From the NCBI RefSeq assembly GCF_018595675.2, contig NZ_CP092333.1:2380001-2444000 (forward strand): a DNA stretch of 64,000 bases. Reading direction: 5' to 3'. Shown piece after piece: positions 27,904-38,384 of the stretch. The notes beneath the pieces are model-generated. The model saw only the letters and a list, made by a program, of their open reading frames with translations, did not search any database and was not told the DNA's origin. The number at the start of each line of letters is the position of its first letter. Position 1 is the stretch's first letter. This DNA comes from Flavihumibacter fluvii. GTDB taxonomy: Bacteria > Bacteroidota > Bacteroidia > Chitinophagales > Chitinophagaceae. A program made the position numbers and the translations under genes.

Positions 27904-28959
27904 ATGGCAAAGTTAAATTTCGGCGGCGTGGAAGAAAATGTAGTCACTCGCGAAGAGTTTCCACTCGCAAAAGCACAGCAGGTATTAAAAGATGAAGTTG
28001 TTGCTGTGATCGGATATGGCGTACAAGGTCCGGGCCAGGCCCTCAACCAGCGTGATAATGGTATCAATGTGATCGTAGGCCAGCGTAAAGACTCCAAAAG
28101 CTGGGATAAAGCCGTTGCAGACGGATTCGTTCCCGGCGTGACCTTGTTTGAAATCGAAGAAGCCTTACAACGCGGTACCATCATTTGTTACCTGCTAAGT
28201 GATGCTGCCCAGATCGCCCTCTGGCCAACTGTAAAAAAACACCTTACACCAGGTAAAGCATTATATTTCTCCCATGGCTTTGGCATCACGTTCAACGAGC
28301 AGACCGGTATCATCCCCCCTGCCGATGTTGATGTATTCCTCGTAGCACCAAAAGGAAGTGGCACATCATTGCGCCGCATGTTCCTGCAGGGCCGCGGACT
28401 AAACAGCTCTTATGCCATTTTCCAGGACGCCACCGGTAAAGCAAAAGACCGCGTGATCGCCCTTGGTATTGCAGTAGGTAGCGGTTACCTCTTCGAGACC
28501 AACTTCAAGAAAGAAGTATACTCTGACCTGACCGGTGAACGTGGTACCCTGATGGGCGCCATCCAGGGCATCTTTGCTGCACAGTACCAGGTGCTGCGCG
28601 ACAAAGGCCATACGCCTTCTGAAGCATTCAACGAAACTGTAGAAGAGCTGACCCAATCCCTGATGCCATTGGTAGCAGAGAACGGTATGGACTGGATGTA
28701 TGCCAACTGTTCAACTACTGCACAACGAGGTGCGCTGGACTGGTGGAAGAAATTCCGTGATGCAACTGCGCCCGTTTTCAAGGAACTTTATGAAAGCGTT
28801 GCTACTGGAAAAGAATCACAGCGTTCCATCGACCTGAACAGCCAACCCGACTATCGCGCAAAACTGGAAATCGAACTGAAAGAACTCCGCGATAGCGAAA
28901 TGTGGCAGGCCGGTAAAACAGTGCGTAGCCTCCGCCCGGAAAACCAGGCAGCGAAATAA
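27904..28959 (+). CDS. ilvC: Ketol-acid reductoisomerase (class I)
   Basis: 351 residues, short class I form. NADPH-dependent isomerisation and reduction of acetolactate. The N-terminal Rossmann motif is VAVIGYGVQGPGQALNQRD with the cofactor-specificity loop VIVGQRKDSKSW. Next come YFSHGFGITFNEQ and the metal-binding knotted domain with SDLTGERGTLMGAIQGIF (Asp and Glu metal ligands) and NETVEELTQSLMPLV. Flanked upstream and downstream by hairpin repeats. Confidence 0.95.
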   Translation: MAKLNFGGVEENVVTREEFPLAKAQQVLKDEVVAVIGYGVQGPGQALNQRDNGINVIVGQRKDSKSWDKAVADGFVPGVTLFEIEEALQRGTIICYLLSDAAQIALWPTVKKHLTPGKALYFSHGFGITFNEQTGIIPPADVDVFLVAPKGSGTSLRRMFLQGRGLNSSYAIFQDATGKAKDRVIALGIAVGSGYLFETNFKKEVYSDLTGERGTLMGAIQGIFAAQYQVLRDKGHTPSEAFNETVEELTQSLMPLVAENGMDWMYANCSTTAQRGALDWWKKFRDATAPVFKELYESVATGKESQRSIDLNSQPDYRAKLEIELKELRDSEMWQAGKTVRSLRPENQAAK

Positions 28960-28963
28960 AATT

Positions 28964-29030
28964 GGTGAACAGTAAACAGTAAACGGTGAACGGGAGATTC
29001 CTGTTTACCGTTTACCGTTCACCGTTTACC
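28964..29030. repeat. Imperfect inverted repeat (GTAAACGGTGAAC family) between ilvC and ilvA
   Basis: The left half (28964-28995) and right half (29000-29030) are built from GTGAAC/GTAAAC units and pair along about 30 positions. All the differences I see are A/G, so they can be G-U pairs in RNA. It fills nearly the whole 81-bp gap. Same general design as the ilvB-ilvN repeat with a diverged core word. Confidence 0.75.
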
Positions 29031-29040
29031 TTCTTATGAT

Positions 29041-30291
29041 ATGACCCTCAACAGCACGTCCATACTAGATTACACTTCCGCAGCACTACGACTAAAAAAA
29101 GTGGTGAATCGCACCCCCCTGCAATTCAACCACAACCTGTCGCGTCGCTTTGGTGCAAATATCTACCTGAAGCGTGAAGACCTTCAGGTGGTGCGGAGCT
29201 ATAAGTTGCGTGGAGCATACAACCTGATGAGTACCCTGCCACCGGAGCAATTGAAAAACGGTGTGGTTTGTGCCAGTGCGGGCAACCATGCGCAGGGATT
29301 CGCGTATAGTTGCAGCAAGCTGAAAGTTAAAGGCGTGGTCTTCATGCCCATCATCACGCCCAACCAGAAAGTATCACAGACGAAAATGTTTGGTGGCGAA
29401 TGGATCGAAATCAAACTGGTGGGCGATACCTTCGACGATTGCGCCATCGCTGCAAAAGCTTATACAGCAGAACATAACATGGCCTTCATCCCGCCTTTCG
29501 ATAACGAAAAGATCATCGAAGGCCAGGGCACGGTGGGTGTAGAGATCCTCGACGACCTGTCCGACATCGATTATGTCTTCATTCCCGTTGGCGGCGGTGG
29601 ACTCAGCGCCGGCGTGGGCCAATACCTCAAAACCTTTTCCCCGAAAACAAAGATCATTGGCGTAGAACCAGAAGGTGCGCCATCCATGTTCAAAGCCCTC
29701 AAAGCAGGCCATCCCGTTACGCTCGACAGTATCGAAAGATTCGTCGACGGCGCAGCGGTAAAACGGGTCGGCGAAATTCCCTTCGCCATCTGCAAGGAAG
29801 TGCTTGATGATATGTTGCTGGTGAACGAGGGCAAGATTTGCTCCGTGATCCTGAAGCTCTACAACGAAGACGCAATCGTAGCAGAACCGGCAGGCGCGCT
29901 ATCCATCGCTGCACTTGACCAGTATGCAGATAAGATCAAGGGTAAAAACGTCGTGTGCATCGTGAGTGGCAGCAATAACGATATCGATCGCATGCAGGAG
30001 ATCAAGGAAAGATCCCTGCAGTACGAAGGGCTTAAGCATTATTTCCTGGTCCGTTTTGCACAAAGGCCGGGAGCACTGAAAGAATTTGTGAACCATATCC
30101 TGGGCCCCAACGACGACATCACCCGCTTCGAATACATGCAAAAGCACAACAAGGAATCGGGTCCGGCACTCGTGGGCATAGAACTAAAAAATCCGGAAGA
30201 TTTCGATATCCTATTGAAAAATATGCAGTTATATAATATCAATTATACCGAGCTGAACAAGGATGATAACTTGTTTGGGTACCTGGTGTAA
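29041..30291 (+). CDS. ilvA: Threonine dehydratase (biosynthetic)
   Basis: 416 residues. PLP enzyme making 2-oxobutyrate from threonine, the entry to isoleucine. Schiff-base Lys55 in VRSYKLRGAYN, the substrate loop ASAGNHAQGFAY, the PLP-phosphate glycine loop PVGGGGLSAGVG, and the cofactor-ring Ser in CIVSGSNND. The C-terminal part from about 325 (LKHYFLVRFAQRPGALKEFV) is a single ACT-like regulatory domain, shorter than in the E. coli enzyme. It links the thr operon product (46-54 kb) to the ilv pathway. gltB follows after 105 bp. Confidence 0.94.
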   Translation: MTLNSTSILDYTSAALRLKKVVNRTPLQFNHNLSRRFGANIYLKREDLQVVRSYKLRGAYNLMSTLPPEQLKNGVVCASAGNHAQGFAYSCSKLKVKGVVFMPIITPNQKVSQTKMFGGEWIEIKLVGDTFDDCAIAAKAYTAEHNMAFIPPFDNEKIIEGQGTVGVEILDDLSDIDYVFIPVGGGGLSAGVGQYLKTFSPKTKIIGVEPEGAPSMFKALKAGHPVTLDSIERFVDGAAVKRVGEIPFAICKEVLDDMLLVNEGKICSVILKLYNEDAIVAEPAGALSIAALDQYADKIKGKNVVCIVSGSNNDIDRMQEIKERSLQYEGLKHYFLVRFAQRPGALKEFVNHILGPNDDITRFEYMQKHNKESGPALVGIELKNPEDFDILLKNMQLYNINYTELNKDDNLFGYLV

Positions 30292-30396
30292 TTAAACGGT
30301 TTTTCCGTATATTTAGAAGTTGCTTGCTGCATATATTAAATTCCATATAGGAAAAGGCATATTTTATTGAATAATTTCTAAACTGCGTTATCAACG

Positions 30397-33300
30397 ATGG
30401 CAAGTAACCTGGGATTATACGACCCCGCATTTGAGCATGATGCCTGTGGCATTGGTTTTGTCGCAAATATCAAAAACAGCAAATCGCACCAGATCATTTC
30501 CGACGCCCTTACTGTGCTCGAAAATATGGAACATCGTGGCGCCTGCGGCTGTGAGGCCAATACCGGCGATGGTGCCGGACTCATGATCCAGACACCCCAC
30601 GAATTTTATTTTGACGAGTGCGTGAAGCTCGGCATCCACCTGCCTTCTTATGGCCGCTATGGCGTGGGTATGATCTTCTTCCCCCGCGAGATCCGCCTCA
30701 GGGAAGAATCCCGTGATATCTTCAACCGGGCTGCAGAGAAACTCGGACTGGAAATACTCGGCTACCGGAAAGTGCCGGTGAATACAGAGGGTATCGGCCT
30801 CACCGCCCTTAGCGTGGAACCCGAAATGGAACAGGTTTTCGTAGCCTGCCCCGACCATATCACCAACCCGGATGATTTCGAACGCAAGCTCTTCATCCTG
30901 CGCAACTATTCCAGCCACACCATCAACAACACTGTAAAAAAAGACGCGATCGGGTTTTATATCGCCTCTCTATCCTATAAAACCGTGGTCTACAAAGGCC
31001 AGCTCACCTCCAAGCAGGTGCGCGGGTATTTCCCCGACCTCAGCGACAAGAGGATGGTGAGCGCCTACGGCCTCGTCCACTCCCGTTTTGCCACTAATAC
31101 TTTCCCTAGCTGGAAACTGGCGCAGCCCTTCCGCTATATCGCGCACAATGGTGAGATCAATACCGTGCAAGGCAACCTCAACTGGCTGCGTACCGCCGAG
31201 AAAGGATTCATCTCACCCTATTTCAGCAAGGAAGAAATGGAGATCATCCTGCCGATCGTTACCGATGGCCAGTCAGATTCTGCCTGCCTGGATAATGTGA
31301 TCGAATTGCTCACCCTCACCGGGCGCTCATTGCCGCACGTGATGATGATGCTGATCCCCGAAGCCTGGGATGGCAACGAGCAAATGGATCCTGTAAAAAA
31401 ATCCTTCTACGAATTCCACGCCGCCCTCATGGAACCCTGGGACGGTCCGGCTTCCATCTCCTTTACTGACGGCCGCATCATTGGCGCCACGCTAGACAGG
31501 AATGGCCTTCGTCCATCGCGCTATTGCGTGACCACAGACGACCGTGTGATCATGGCTTCCGAGACCGGCGTATTGCCCGTTGACCCGGCACTCATCAAGG
31601 AAAAAGGCCGCCTGCAACCCGGCAAGATGTTCGTGGTTGACCTCGAACAGGGCCGCATCATCAGCGACGATGAACTGAAAGCCGGCATCTGCTCACAGAA
31701 GCCCTATGCCGAGTGGCTCAACAAATACAAGATCCGTCTTGAAGAACTGCCCGAGCCACGCGTATCTTTCACCCACCTTGAACACGACCAGGTCTTCAAA
31801 TACCAGAAAGCCTTTGGCTATTCAACCGAAGACCTTGAAAATATCATCGCCCCCATGGCCACCGATGGCAAGGAGCCGATCGGCTCCATGGGTACCGATA
31901 CCCCGCTGGCCGTGCTGAGCGACCAGCCGCAGCACATCACCAATTATTTCAAGCAACTGTTCGCACAGGTGACCAATCCGCCGATCGATCCTATCCGGGA
32001 AAGACTGGTGATGTCACTCGCCACTTTCGTGGGCAACAATGGTAACCTGCTGGCCGAAGATCCACTGGCAGCGCACTGCCTGGCCCTGAAGCACCCCGTG
32101 CTGAACAACCACGAACTCGAAAAGATCCGCAGTATCGATACCGGTATCTTCCAGGCGAAAACCCTGCAGACCTATTTCCGCGCCGATGGCAAGAATGGCT
32201 CCCTGCAAAAAGCGCTGGACCGCCTTTGTCGCTATGCCGTTGATGCCGTGCAGGATGGCTTCGAAGTGTTGATCTTATCTGACCGCGCGATCGATTCTGA
32301 CCACGCACCCATACCCTCACTGTTAGCCGCAGCCGCAGTTCACCATCACCTCATCCGTAAAGGATTACGCGGACAGGTAGGTCTTGTGATCGAAGCCGGT
32401 GATGTTTGGGAAGTGCACCATTTTGCCTGCCTCATTGCTTTCGGTGCAACCGCCATCAACCCTTATCTCGCGCTCTCTACGATCCGCGATATGAAACTGA
32501 TGGACAAGATCGATTCCGAACTCGATCCCGATCACCTGAAGAAAAATTATATCAAGGCTGTGAATGAAGGCCTGCTGAAAGTATTCTCTAAAATGGGGAT
32601 CTCAACATTGCAATCCTACCAGGGAGCACAGATCTTCGAGATCATCGGCCTCAATAAAACCGTGGTCGATAAATACTTCACGGGCGCTACTTCGCGCATC
32701 GAAGGCATGGGCCTTGATGAGATCGCGAAAGAGTCTCTGGCCAAGCATTTCCTTGCCTTCAGCCGCAAGGACATCCCGGTGGATCGCCTGCCTGTTGGTG
32801 GCATCTACCAGTGGAAGCGCAAAGGTGAATTCCATCTGTTCAATCCGCAGACCATCCACTTGTTGCAATACAGCACCAGGATGAATGACTATGCGACATT
32901 TAAAAAATATTCCAGGGTTGTGAACGACCAGGGCGAGAAAGCCTGCACGCTGCGCAGCCAGTTGCAATTCAAAGTGAATCGTCCGGCCATTTCCATTGAT
33001 GAAGTGGAACCTGCTTCCGAGATCATGAAACGTTTTGCAACAGGTGCCATGAGCTTTGGATCCATCTCCCACGAAGCCCACTCCACACTGGCCATTGCAA
33101 TGAACCGTATCGGTGCAAAAAGCAATACCGGAGAAGGCGGTGAAGATGAAATGCGTTATACGCCGTTGCCAAATGGTGACTCGATGCGCAGTGCGATCAA
33201 ACAGGTGGCCTCTGCCCGTTTCGGAGTAACGAGCCATTACCTCACTATGGCCGACGAACTGCAGATCAAAATGGCGCAGGGTGCGAAACCGGGGGAAGGC

Positions 33301-34914
33301 GGACAGTTACCCGGACATAAAGTAGACGAGTGGATCGGTAAAGTGCGGCACTCCACACCAGGTGTGGGATTGATCTCACCACCACCCCACCACGATATTT
33401 ATTCTATTGAAGACCTGGCGCAATTAATCTTTGATTTAAAGAACGCGAACCGCGCCGCACGCATCAGTGTGAAGCTGGTAAGTAAGGCCGGTGTGGGAAC
33501 CATAGCAGCGGGTGTTGCGAAAGCCAAATCGGATGTGATCCTCATTGCCGGATTTGATGGAGGTACGGGTGCATCACCAGTAAGCTCCATAAAACATGCG
33601 GGCTTACCATGGGAACTAGGACTCGCTGAATCACACCAGACCCTGGTAAAAAATAAATTACGCAGTCGCGTCGTATTGCAGGCAGATGGCCAGATGCGCA
33701 CCGGCCGCGATATCGCCATCGCCACTTTACTCGGTGCAGAAGAATGGGGAATTGCCACTGCCGCACTCGTTGTAGAAGGATGTATCATGATGCGAAAGTG
33801 TCATTTGAATACCTGTCCGGTTGGCGTGGCCACACAAGATCCAGAACTGCGCAAACGCTTCACCGGTAATGCAGACCATGTGGTGAATTTCTTCCACTTC
33901 ATAACCGAAGAATTGCGTGAGATCATGGCAGAGCTGGGCTTCCGCACCGTTAATGAAATGGTGGGCCAGGTGGAATGCCTCGAACAGCGTACTGATGTAT
34001 CGCATTGGAAATATAAAGGCCTTGACCTCTCCCCGATCCTGTACAAGGAACCGGCATCTATGTATACCGGTTTGTACAATAAGGAATCACAGGACCATGG
34101 CCTGGAGGAAGTGCTGGACTGGAAATTACTGGCTGCGGCGAAACCCGCGCTGGAACAGGGCCAGAAGGTCTTCGCAGAATTCAATGTAAAGAATACAGAC
34201 CGTACGATCGGCACTATTCTATCGAACGAGATCTCTAAAATAAAAGGTGAAGCCGGATTACCGGAAGATACTATCCACTTCAAATTCACGGGAACAGCCG
34301 GACAAAGTTTTGGTGCATTCAATACCAACGGCGTGATGCTGGAACTGGAAGGGGATGCAAATGATTATTTCGGTAAAGGATTGAGCGGTGCCAAGCTGAT
34401 TGTGTATCCCTCCCTAAAAGCCGGCTTTGTTCCGGAAGACAATATCATCATCGGTAACGTGGCCTTTTATGGAGCAACATCCGGGTTATCTTTTATCAGG
34501 GGAAAGGCGGGAGAACGTTTCGCTGTGCGGAACTCGGGCGCCACGGCTGTTGTAGAAGGTGTGGGTGACCATGGTTGTGAATACATGACCGGTGGCAAAG
34601 TGGTGATCCTCGGAGACACCGGCCGCAACTTCGCAGCAGGTATGAGTGGTGGAATTGCCTATGTATATGATGTGAAAGGCCAGTTCCATATCAACTGTAA
34701 TACCGAAATGGTTGACCTTGATCCGGTGAGCGATGGGGATATCAAGGAACTGAAAGAGATGATCCAGCAACATTACACCTATACCGGTAGTACTGTGGCG
34801 CAGTTCATCCTAAAAGATTTCGATAACCAATTGCGGAACTTCATAAAAGTGTTCCCGAAAGATTATAAGAAGGTGTTGCAGGAGAAAGCGAAGGGTGCGG
34901 AGGTGAATAAGTGA
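30397..34914 (+). CDS. gltB: Glutamate synthase (GOGAT), large subunit
   Basis: 1505 residues. Transfers the amide of glutamine to 2-oxoglutarate. A 16-residue propeptide precedes the N-terminal nucleophile Cys17 ([11 protein letters not shown]) of the glutamine amidotransferase domain. The FMN synthase domain contains [25 protein letters not shown] and [13 protein letters not shown]. The 3Fe-4S ligands are Cys1129, Cys1135 and Cys1140 ([16 protein letters not shown]), and a C-terminal GXGXG domain has [19 protein letters not shown]. All domains intact. The 105-bp gap before it shows only a weak ACGG/CCGT hairpin after ilvA, so gltBD may be partly cotranscribed with ilv genes. Confidence 0.97.
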   Translation: MASNLGLYDPAFEHDACGIGFVANIKNSKSHQIISDALTVLENMEHRGACGCEANTGDGAGLMIQTPHEFYFDECVKLGIHLPSYGRYGVGMIFFPREIRLREESRDIFNRAAEKLGLEILGYRKVPVNTEGIGLTALSVEPEMEQVFVACPDHITNPDDFERKLFILRNYSSHTINNTVKKDAIGFYIASLSYKTVVYKGQLTSKQVRGYFPDLSDKRMVSAYGLVHSRFATNTFPSWKLAQPFRYIAHNGEINTVQGNLNWLRTAEKGFISPYFSKEEMEIILPIVTDGQSDSACLDNVIELLTLTGRSLPHVMMMLIPEAWDGNEQMDPVKKSFYEFHAALMEPWDGPASISFTDGRIIGATLDRNGLRPSRYCVTTDDRVIMASETGVLPVDPALIKEKGRLQPGKMFVVDLEQGRIISDDELKAGICSQKPYAEWLNKYKIRLEELPEPRVSFTHLEHDQVFKYQKAFGYSTEDLENIIAPMATDGKEPIGSMGTDTPLAVLSDQPQHITNYFKQLFAQVTNPPIDPIRERLVMSLATFVGNNGNLLAEDPLAAHCLALKHPVLNNHELEKIRSIDTGIFQAKTLQTYFRADGKNGSLQKALDRLCRYAVDAVQDGFEVLILSDRAIDSDHAPIPSLLAAAAVHHHLIRKGLRGQVGLVIEAGDVWEVHHFACLIAFGATAINPYLALSTIRDMKLMDKIDSELDPDHLKKNYIKAVNEGLLKVFSKMGISTLQSYQGAQIFEIIGLNKTVVDKYFTGATSRIEGMGLDEIAKESLAKHFLAFSRKDIPVDRLPVGGIYQWKRKGEFHLFNPQTIHLLQYSTRMNDYATFKKYSRVVNDQGEKACTLRSQLQFKVNRPAISIDEVEPASEIMKRFATGAMSFGSISHEAHSTLAIAMNRIGAKSNTGEGGEDEMRYTPLPNGDSMRSAIKQVASARFGVTSHYLTMADELQIKMAQGAKPGEGGQLPGHKVDEWIGKVRHSTPGVGLISPPPHHDIYSIEDLAQLIFDLKNANRAARISVKLVSKAGVGTIAAGVAKAKSDVILIAGFDGGTGASPVSSIKHAGLPWELGLAESHQTLVKNKLRSRVVLQADGQMRTGRDIAIATLLGAEEWGIATAALVVEGCIMMRKCHLNTCPVGVATQDPELRKRFTGNADHVVNFFHFITEELREIMAELGFRTVNEMVGQVECLEQRTDVSHWKYKGLDLSPILYKEPASMYTGLYNKESQDHGLEEVLDWKLLAAAKPALEQGQKVFAEFNVKNTDRTIGTILSNEISKIKGEAGLPEDTIHFKFTGTAGQSFGAFNTNGVMLELEGDANDYFGKGLSGAKLIVYPSLKAGFVPEDNIIIGNVAFYGATSGLSFIRGKAGERFAVRNSGATAVVEGVGDHGCEYMTGGKVVILGDTGRNFAAGMSGGIAYVYDVKGQFHINCNTEMVDLDPVSDGDIKELKEMIQQHYTYTGSTVAQFILKDFDNQLRNFIKVFPKDYKKVLQEKAKGAEVNK

Positions 34915-34974
34915 ATGGTGAATGGTGAATGGTGAATAACCAAAGTGCAGTGCCGTTTACCATTCTCCGTTAAC
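34911..34974. repeat. GTGAATG-type repeat between gltB and gltD
   Basis: Starting at the gltB stop codon, GTGAATG is repeated four times in tandem (34911-34938). It is followed by GTTTACCATTCTCCGTTAAC (34955-34974), which can pair back imperfectly with it. Same family as the ilvB-ilvN repeat, more decayed. Confidence 0.65.
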
Positions 34975-35007
34975 CAACTAATTAATAAATAAAACTCGAT
35001 TTTACAT

Positions 35008-36510
35008 ATGGGTAAGCCAACCGGATTTATGGAATTTACAAGGGAGTTGCCTGGCAAGCGACCAGTAGCTGAGCGGTTGAATGATTATGATGAATTCATC
35101 AACCGTTACAGCGACCAGCAACTGAATAACCAGGCTGCGCGTTGCATGGATTGCGGCATTCCTTTTTGTCATAATGGATGTCCCTTAGGTAATGTGATCC
35201 CTGAATTCAACGATGCGGTATACCGCAAGAATTGGGAAGAAGCCTACGATATATTAAGTTCTACCAATAATTTCCCCGAATTTACCGGGAGGATATGTCC
35301 GGCACCCTGCGAAACTGCCTGTGTACTTGGCATCAACCAGCCAGCTATCACTATTGAAGAGATCGAGAAACATATCATCGAGATCGCCTTCGATAAAGGA
35401 CTGGTAAAAGCCCGTAAGCCGCATATGCGCTCGGGCAAGAAAGTTGCCGTGATCGGATCGGGTCCAGCAGGACTTGCTGCTGCAGCGCAACTGAATTATG
35501 CCGGCCACCAGGTGACAGTATTTGAAAGGGATGAGAAACCCGGCGGATTACTTCGCTATGGTATTCCGGATTTCAAGCTGGAGAAATGGGTGATCGACAG
35601 AAGGATCACTTTACTGGAAGAAGAAGGTATTGTGTTCAAATGCCACGCCAATGTAGGTGTGAATGTGCGTGTGAACGACCTATTGCGTGAATACCAGGCA
35701 ATCGTGCTTGCTGGTGGTTCCACTGTTCCGCGTAACCTCGATATCCCGGGCCGGGAGTTAAAGGGTGTACATTTTGCGATGGACTTCCTGAAGCAGCAGA
35801 ACAAACGCAATTATGTGGGCGATCCGCTGGCCCACGCCGATATAGAAAGTAATATCCTCAGTGAAGAAGTGCTGGCCACCAAAAAACATGTGGTGGTGAT
35901 TGGTGGCGGTGATACCGGCAGTGACTGCGTAGGCACCTCCAACCGTCATGGTGCCTTGTCGGTAACCCAGTTTGAATTATTACCCAAGCCGCCTGAAAGC
36001 CGCACCCCCGCAATGCCCTGGCCAACCTACCCAATGGTATTAAAGACCTCTACTTCACATGAAGAAGGTTGTGAGCGCCAATGGGCAGTGGCTACTAAAT
36101 CTTTTATCGGTGATGAAAATGGCCACCTGAAAGCGTTGAAGATCGTGAACCTGGAGTGGACGAGCAGTGCAGATGGTCGCCCGGCGCAGTTTAAAGAGGT
36201 GGAAGGCAGTGAGCGTGAGATCCCCTGTGAGCTTGCCTTGCTGGCTATGGGCTTTGTATATCCTCAAAGGGTCGGATTACTGGAAGAACTGGACGTTGAA
36301 CTGGATGAAAGGGGCAATGTACGGGCCACTGAAAAGGCCTACCAGACAAATATTCCCAAGATTTTCACGGCCGGGGATATGCGGCGGGGCCAAAGCCTCG
36401 TGGTATGGGCGATCAGCGAGGGCCGCGAATGCGCCCGTAAGGTAGACCAGTTCCTGATGGGGCAGTCGGTCCTAGAAACAAAGGACGCCATGTTGTCTTT
36501 AATAAGCTAA
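35008..36510 (+). CDS. gltD: Glutamate synthase, small subunit
   Basis: 500 residues. Oxidises NAD(P)H and feeds electrons to GltB. N-terminal 4Fe-4S ligands: Cys46, Cys49, Cys54, Cys58 ([13 protein letters not shown]), with a second set at Cys97, Cys101, Cys105 (CPAPCETAC). The FAD motif is [17 protein letters not shown] near 147-163 and the NAD(P)H motif [15 protein letters not shown] near 296-310. C-terminal FAD block [18 protein letters not shown]. Full length. Followed by a strong terminator that closes the long + strand run. Confidence 0.96.
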   Translation: MGKPTGFMEFTRELPGKRPVAERLNDYDEFINRYSDQQLNNQAARCMDCGIPFCHNGCPLGNVIPEFNDAVYRKNWEEAYDILSSTNNFPEFTGRICPAPCETACVLGINQPAITIEEIEKHIIEIAFDKGLVKARKPHMRSGKKVAVIGSGPAGLAAAAQLNYAGHQVTVFERDEKPGGLLRYGIPDFKLEKWVIDRRITLLEEEGIVFKCHANVGVNVRVNDLLREYQAIVLAGGSTVPRNLDIPGRELKGVHFAMDFLKQQNKRNYVGDPLAHADIESNILSEEVLATKKHVVVIGGGDTGSDCVGTSNRHGALSVTQFELLPKPPESRTPAMPWPTYPMVLKTSTSHEEGCERQWAVATKSFIGDENGHLKALKIVNLEWTSSADGRPAQFKEVEGSEREIPCELALLAMGFVYPQRVGLLEELDVELDERGNVRATEKAYQTNIPKIFTAGDMRRGQSLVVWAISEGRECARKVDQFLMGQSVLETKDAMLSLIS

Positions 36511-36538
36511 CAAATTATATTTTTTAACTATATTATGT

Positions 36539-36564
36539 AAAAAGCAGCTTCGGCTGCTTTTTTT
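36539..36564 (+). terminator. Intrinsic terminator after gltD
   Basis: AAAAAGCAGC, a TTCG tetraloop and GCTGCTTTTT form a 10-bp stem running into TT, beginning 28 nt after the gltD stop. The complementary A-run on the left makes it usable in both directions. Confidence 0.93.
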
Positions 36565-36879
36565 ATTTTGGGGGGGATTTTAATGAATTCTGCAGGAAAC
36601 ACCTGATTAGAAAAACTAATACAGATAATTCTACCTTGAATTTGTTAAAAAAGTGGCTTGAACATTAACATATATGTATTTAACAACCAATTACTTGTGG
36701 TTTTCCCAGAAAAAATTGATTTTTTTTGGAGTAAATCATGGTAAAACCAAAAGACATTATTAATATTATGTTTTTACATATGTGAATATTTACGACGTAG
36801 TTGTACTGGTTTTATGGTTATTTTAGTGAAACGATTTCAAATTCTGATTTTTTATAATGTTCACTAAAAACAAATCGAA
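36565..36879. other. A+T-rich control region upstream of the ammonium channel gene
   Basis: 315 bp without a gene, very A+T-rich. It contains small palindromes (ACATATGT within TTTACATATGTGAAT near 36774-36788; CATATATG near 36668-36675) that could bind a regulator, and a promoter-like TTATTTTAGTG near 36818-36828. No sigma-54 -24/-12 pair was found, nor a clear TTG/TAnnTTTG pair. Confidence 0.45.
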
Positions 36880-38277
36880 ATGAGTAAACTGACAACCAAA
36901 CAGGTTGCCCCCTTCCTGGTTCTGGCAGGCGTAGCAATTGCATCATTGTTCATTCCTTCACTGCCTAACTTCGACGATGGCGGCAAATTGTACAGTGCGG
37001 CAGACATAGCCTGGATTGTAGTGGCTACTGCACTTGTATTCCTGATGACCCCTGGACTGGCTTTCTTCTACGGAGGCATGGTTCATCGTAAGAATGTAAT
37101 CTCCACCATGATCAAGAGTGTAGTTGCAGCTGGAGTGGTAAGCATTCTTTGGATTGTGGTAGGCTTTAGCCTTTGTTTTGGTGATTCCATCGGTGGTTTC
37201 ATCGGCAACCCGGGCACATTTGCTTTCTTTAAAGGCGTAACATCTGGCGCTCCCTGGAGCCTCGCACCAACTATCCCGCTGGGACTCTTCGCGCTGTTCC
37301 AACTGATGTTCGCGATCATTACCCCGGGACTTGTTGTGGGTGCTGTTGCGGAAAGGATCCGTTTCACTGCTTACATCCTGTTCATTGCCTTATTCAGCTT
37401 ACTGGTGTACGCCCCAATCGCACACTGGACATGGCATCCTGAAGGATTCCTGTTTAAAATGGGTGTTCTCGATTTCGCTGGTGGTACTGTAGTACACATC
37501 TCTGCCGGTTGTGCCGCCCTTGCCGGTGCCCTGGTTTTGAAACGCAGGCAAGTTCACCTGGACCATAAAGAAATCCCACCTGCCAATATTCCTTATGTTT
37601 TGATCGGTACCGGTTTGCTATGGTTCGGCTGGTTCGGTTTCAACGCCGGTTCTGCCCTGGGTGCAAACGCGCTGGCTGTAGGTGCTTTCGCAACTACCAA
37701 CACAGCCGCTGCTGCTGCTGGTCTGAGCTGGATGTTCTTTGATGTACTTCGTGGTAAAAAACCTTCCGTACTTGGTTTCTGTATCGGTGCTGTTGTTGGT
37801 CTCGTTGCCATTACACCAGCCGCCGGTTTCGTAGCCATCCCACAAAGTATCTTCATCGGTACAACCGCTGCGATCATTTCCAATATGGCGGTTTACTACA
37901 AACAAAAATCATCACTGGATGATACCCTCGATGTATTCCCTTGCCACGGTATTGGTGGTATGGTGGGTATGTTAATGACAGGTATTTTCGCCACCAAATC
38001 TGTAAATGGTGCCGGTGCTGACGGCCTGTTCTATGGCAATGCAGCTTTCTTCTTTACACAAGTGAAAGCCCTGGCCATTGTAGTAGGATATAGTTTCATC
38101 GTTTCCTTCGCTATTTTCAAATTCATCAACTTCATCTTACCACTTCGGGTAACTGTTGAAGAAGAAGAAATGGGTCTTGATGAGTCTCAGCACAATGAGA
38201 AATATACCCAGGGAACTTTGATCCTTTCCAAGAATGGTAAAATGGCTGAAGAAGAAATGCCAGTAGGTACTTTCTAA
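36880..38277 (+). CDS. amt: Ammonium channel (Amt/AmtB family)
   Basis: 465 residues with an N-terminal hydrophobic segment and about eleven further membrane helices. The pore twin histidines are His206 (AGGTVVHISAGCAAL) and His356 (VFPCHGIGGMVG). Also present are MTPGLAFFYGGMV and WFGWFGFNAGSALGANALA. The cytoplasmic tail (EEEEMGLDESQHNEKYTQGTLILSKNGKM) is charged. It conducts ammonium into the cell. No glnB/glnK (PII) gene, the usual partner, is next to it; a porin gene is. Terminators separate this pair from gltD upstream and close it downstream. Confidence 0.96.
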   Translation: MSKLTTKQVAPFLVLAGVAIASLFIPSLPNFDDGGKLYSAADIAWIVVATALVFLMTPGLAFFYGGMVHRKNVISTMIKSVVAAGVVSILWIVVGFSLCFGDSIGGFIGNPGTFAFFKGVTSGAPWSLAPTIPLGLFALFQLMFAIITPGLVVGAVAERIRFTAYILFIALFSLLVYAPIAHWTWHPEGFLFKMGVLDFAGGTVVHISAGCAALAGALVLKRRQVHLDHKEIPPANIPYVLIGTGLLWFGWFGFNAGSALGANALAVGAFATTNTAAAAAGLSWMFFDVLRGKKPSVLGFCIGAVVGLVAITPAAGFVAIPQSIFIGTTAAIISNMAVYYKQKSSLDDTLDVFPCHGIGGMVGMLMTGIFATKSVNGAGADGLFYGNAAFFFTQVKALAIVVGYSFIVSFAIFKFINFILPLRVTVEEEEMGLDESQHNEKYTQGTLILSKNGKMAEEEMPVGTF

Positions 38278-38306
38278 ATAAAAAAATGTCCCTTAATGAA
38301 ATAGAA

Positions 38307-38359
38307 AAAGGTACAGCTGATTGACAAACTTCTGACACAAGTTTATCGCCGTACCCTTT
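38307..38359 (+). other. Nested inverted repeats between amt and the porin gene
   Basis: An inner perfect pair AAACTT/AAGTTT (38326-38331, 38339-38344) lies inside an outer pair AAAGGTAC/GTACC(C)TTT (38307-38314, 38351-38359). There is no T-run directly after, so this is more likely an RNA structure adjusting the ratio of the two genes or protecting the upstream mRNA than a terminator. Confidence 0.4.
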
Positions 38360-38384
38360 CCCTTAACACTTAAAATGTATTACA

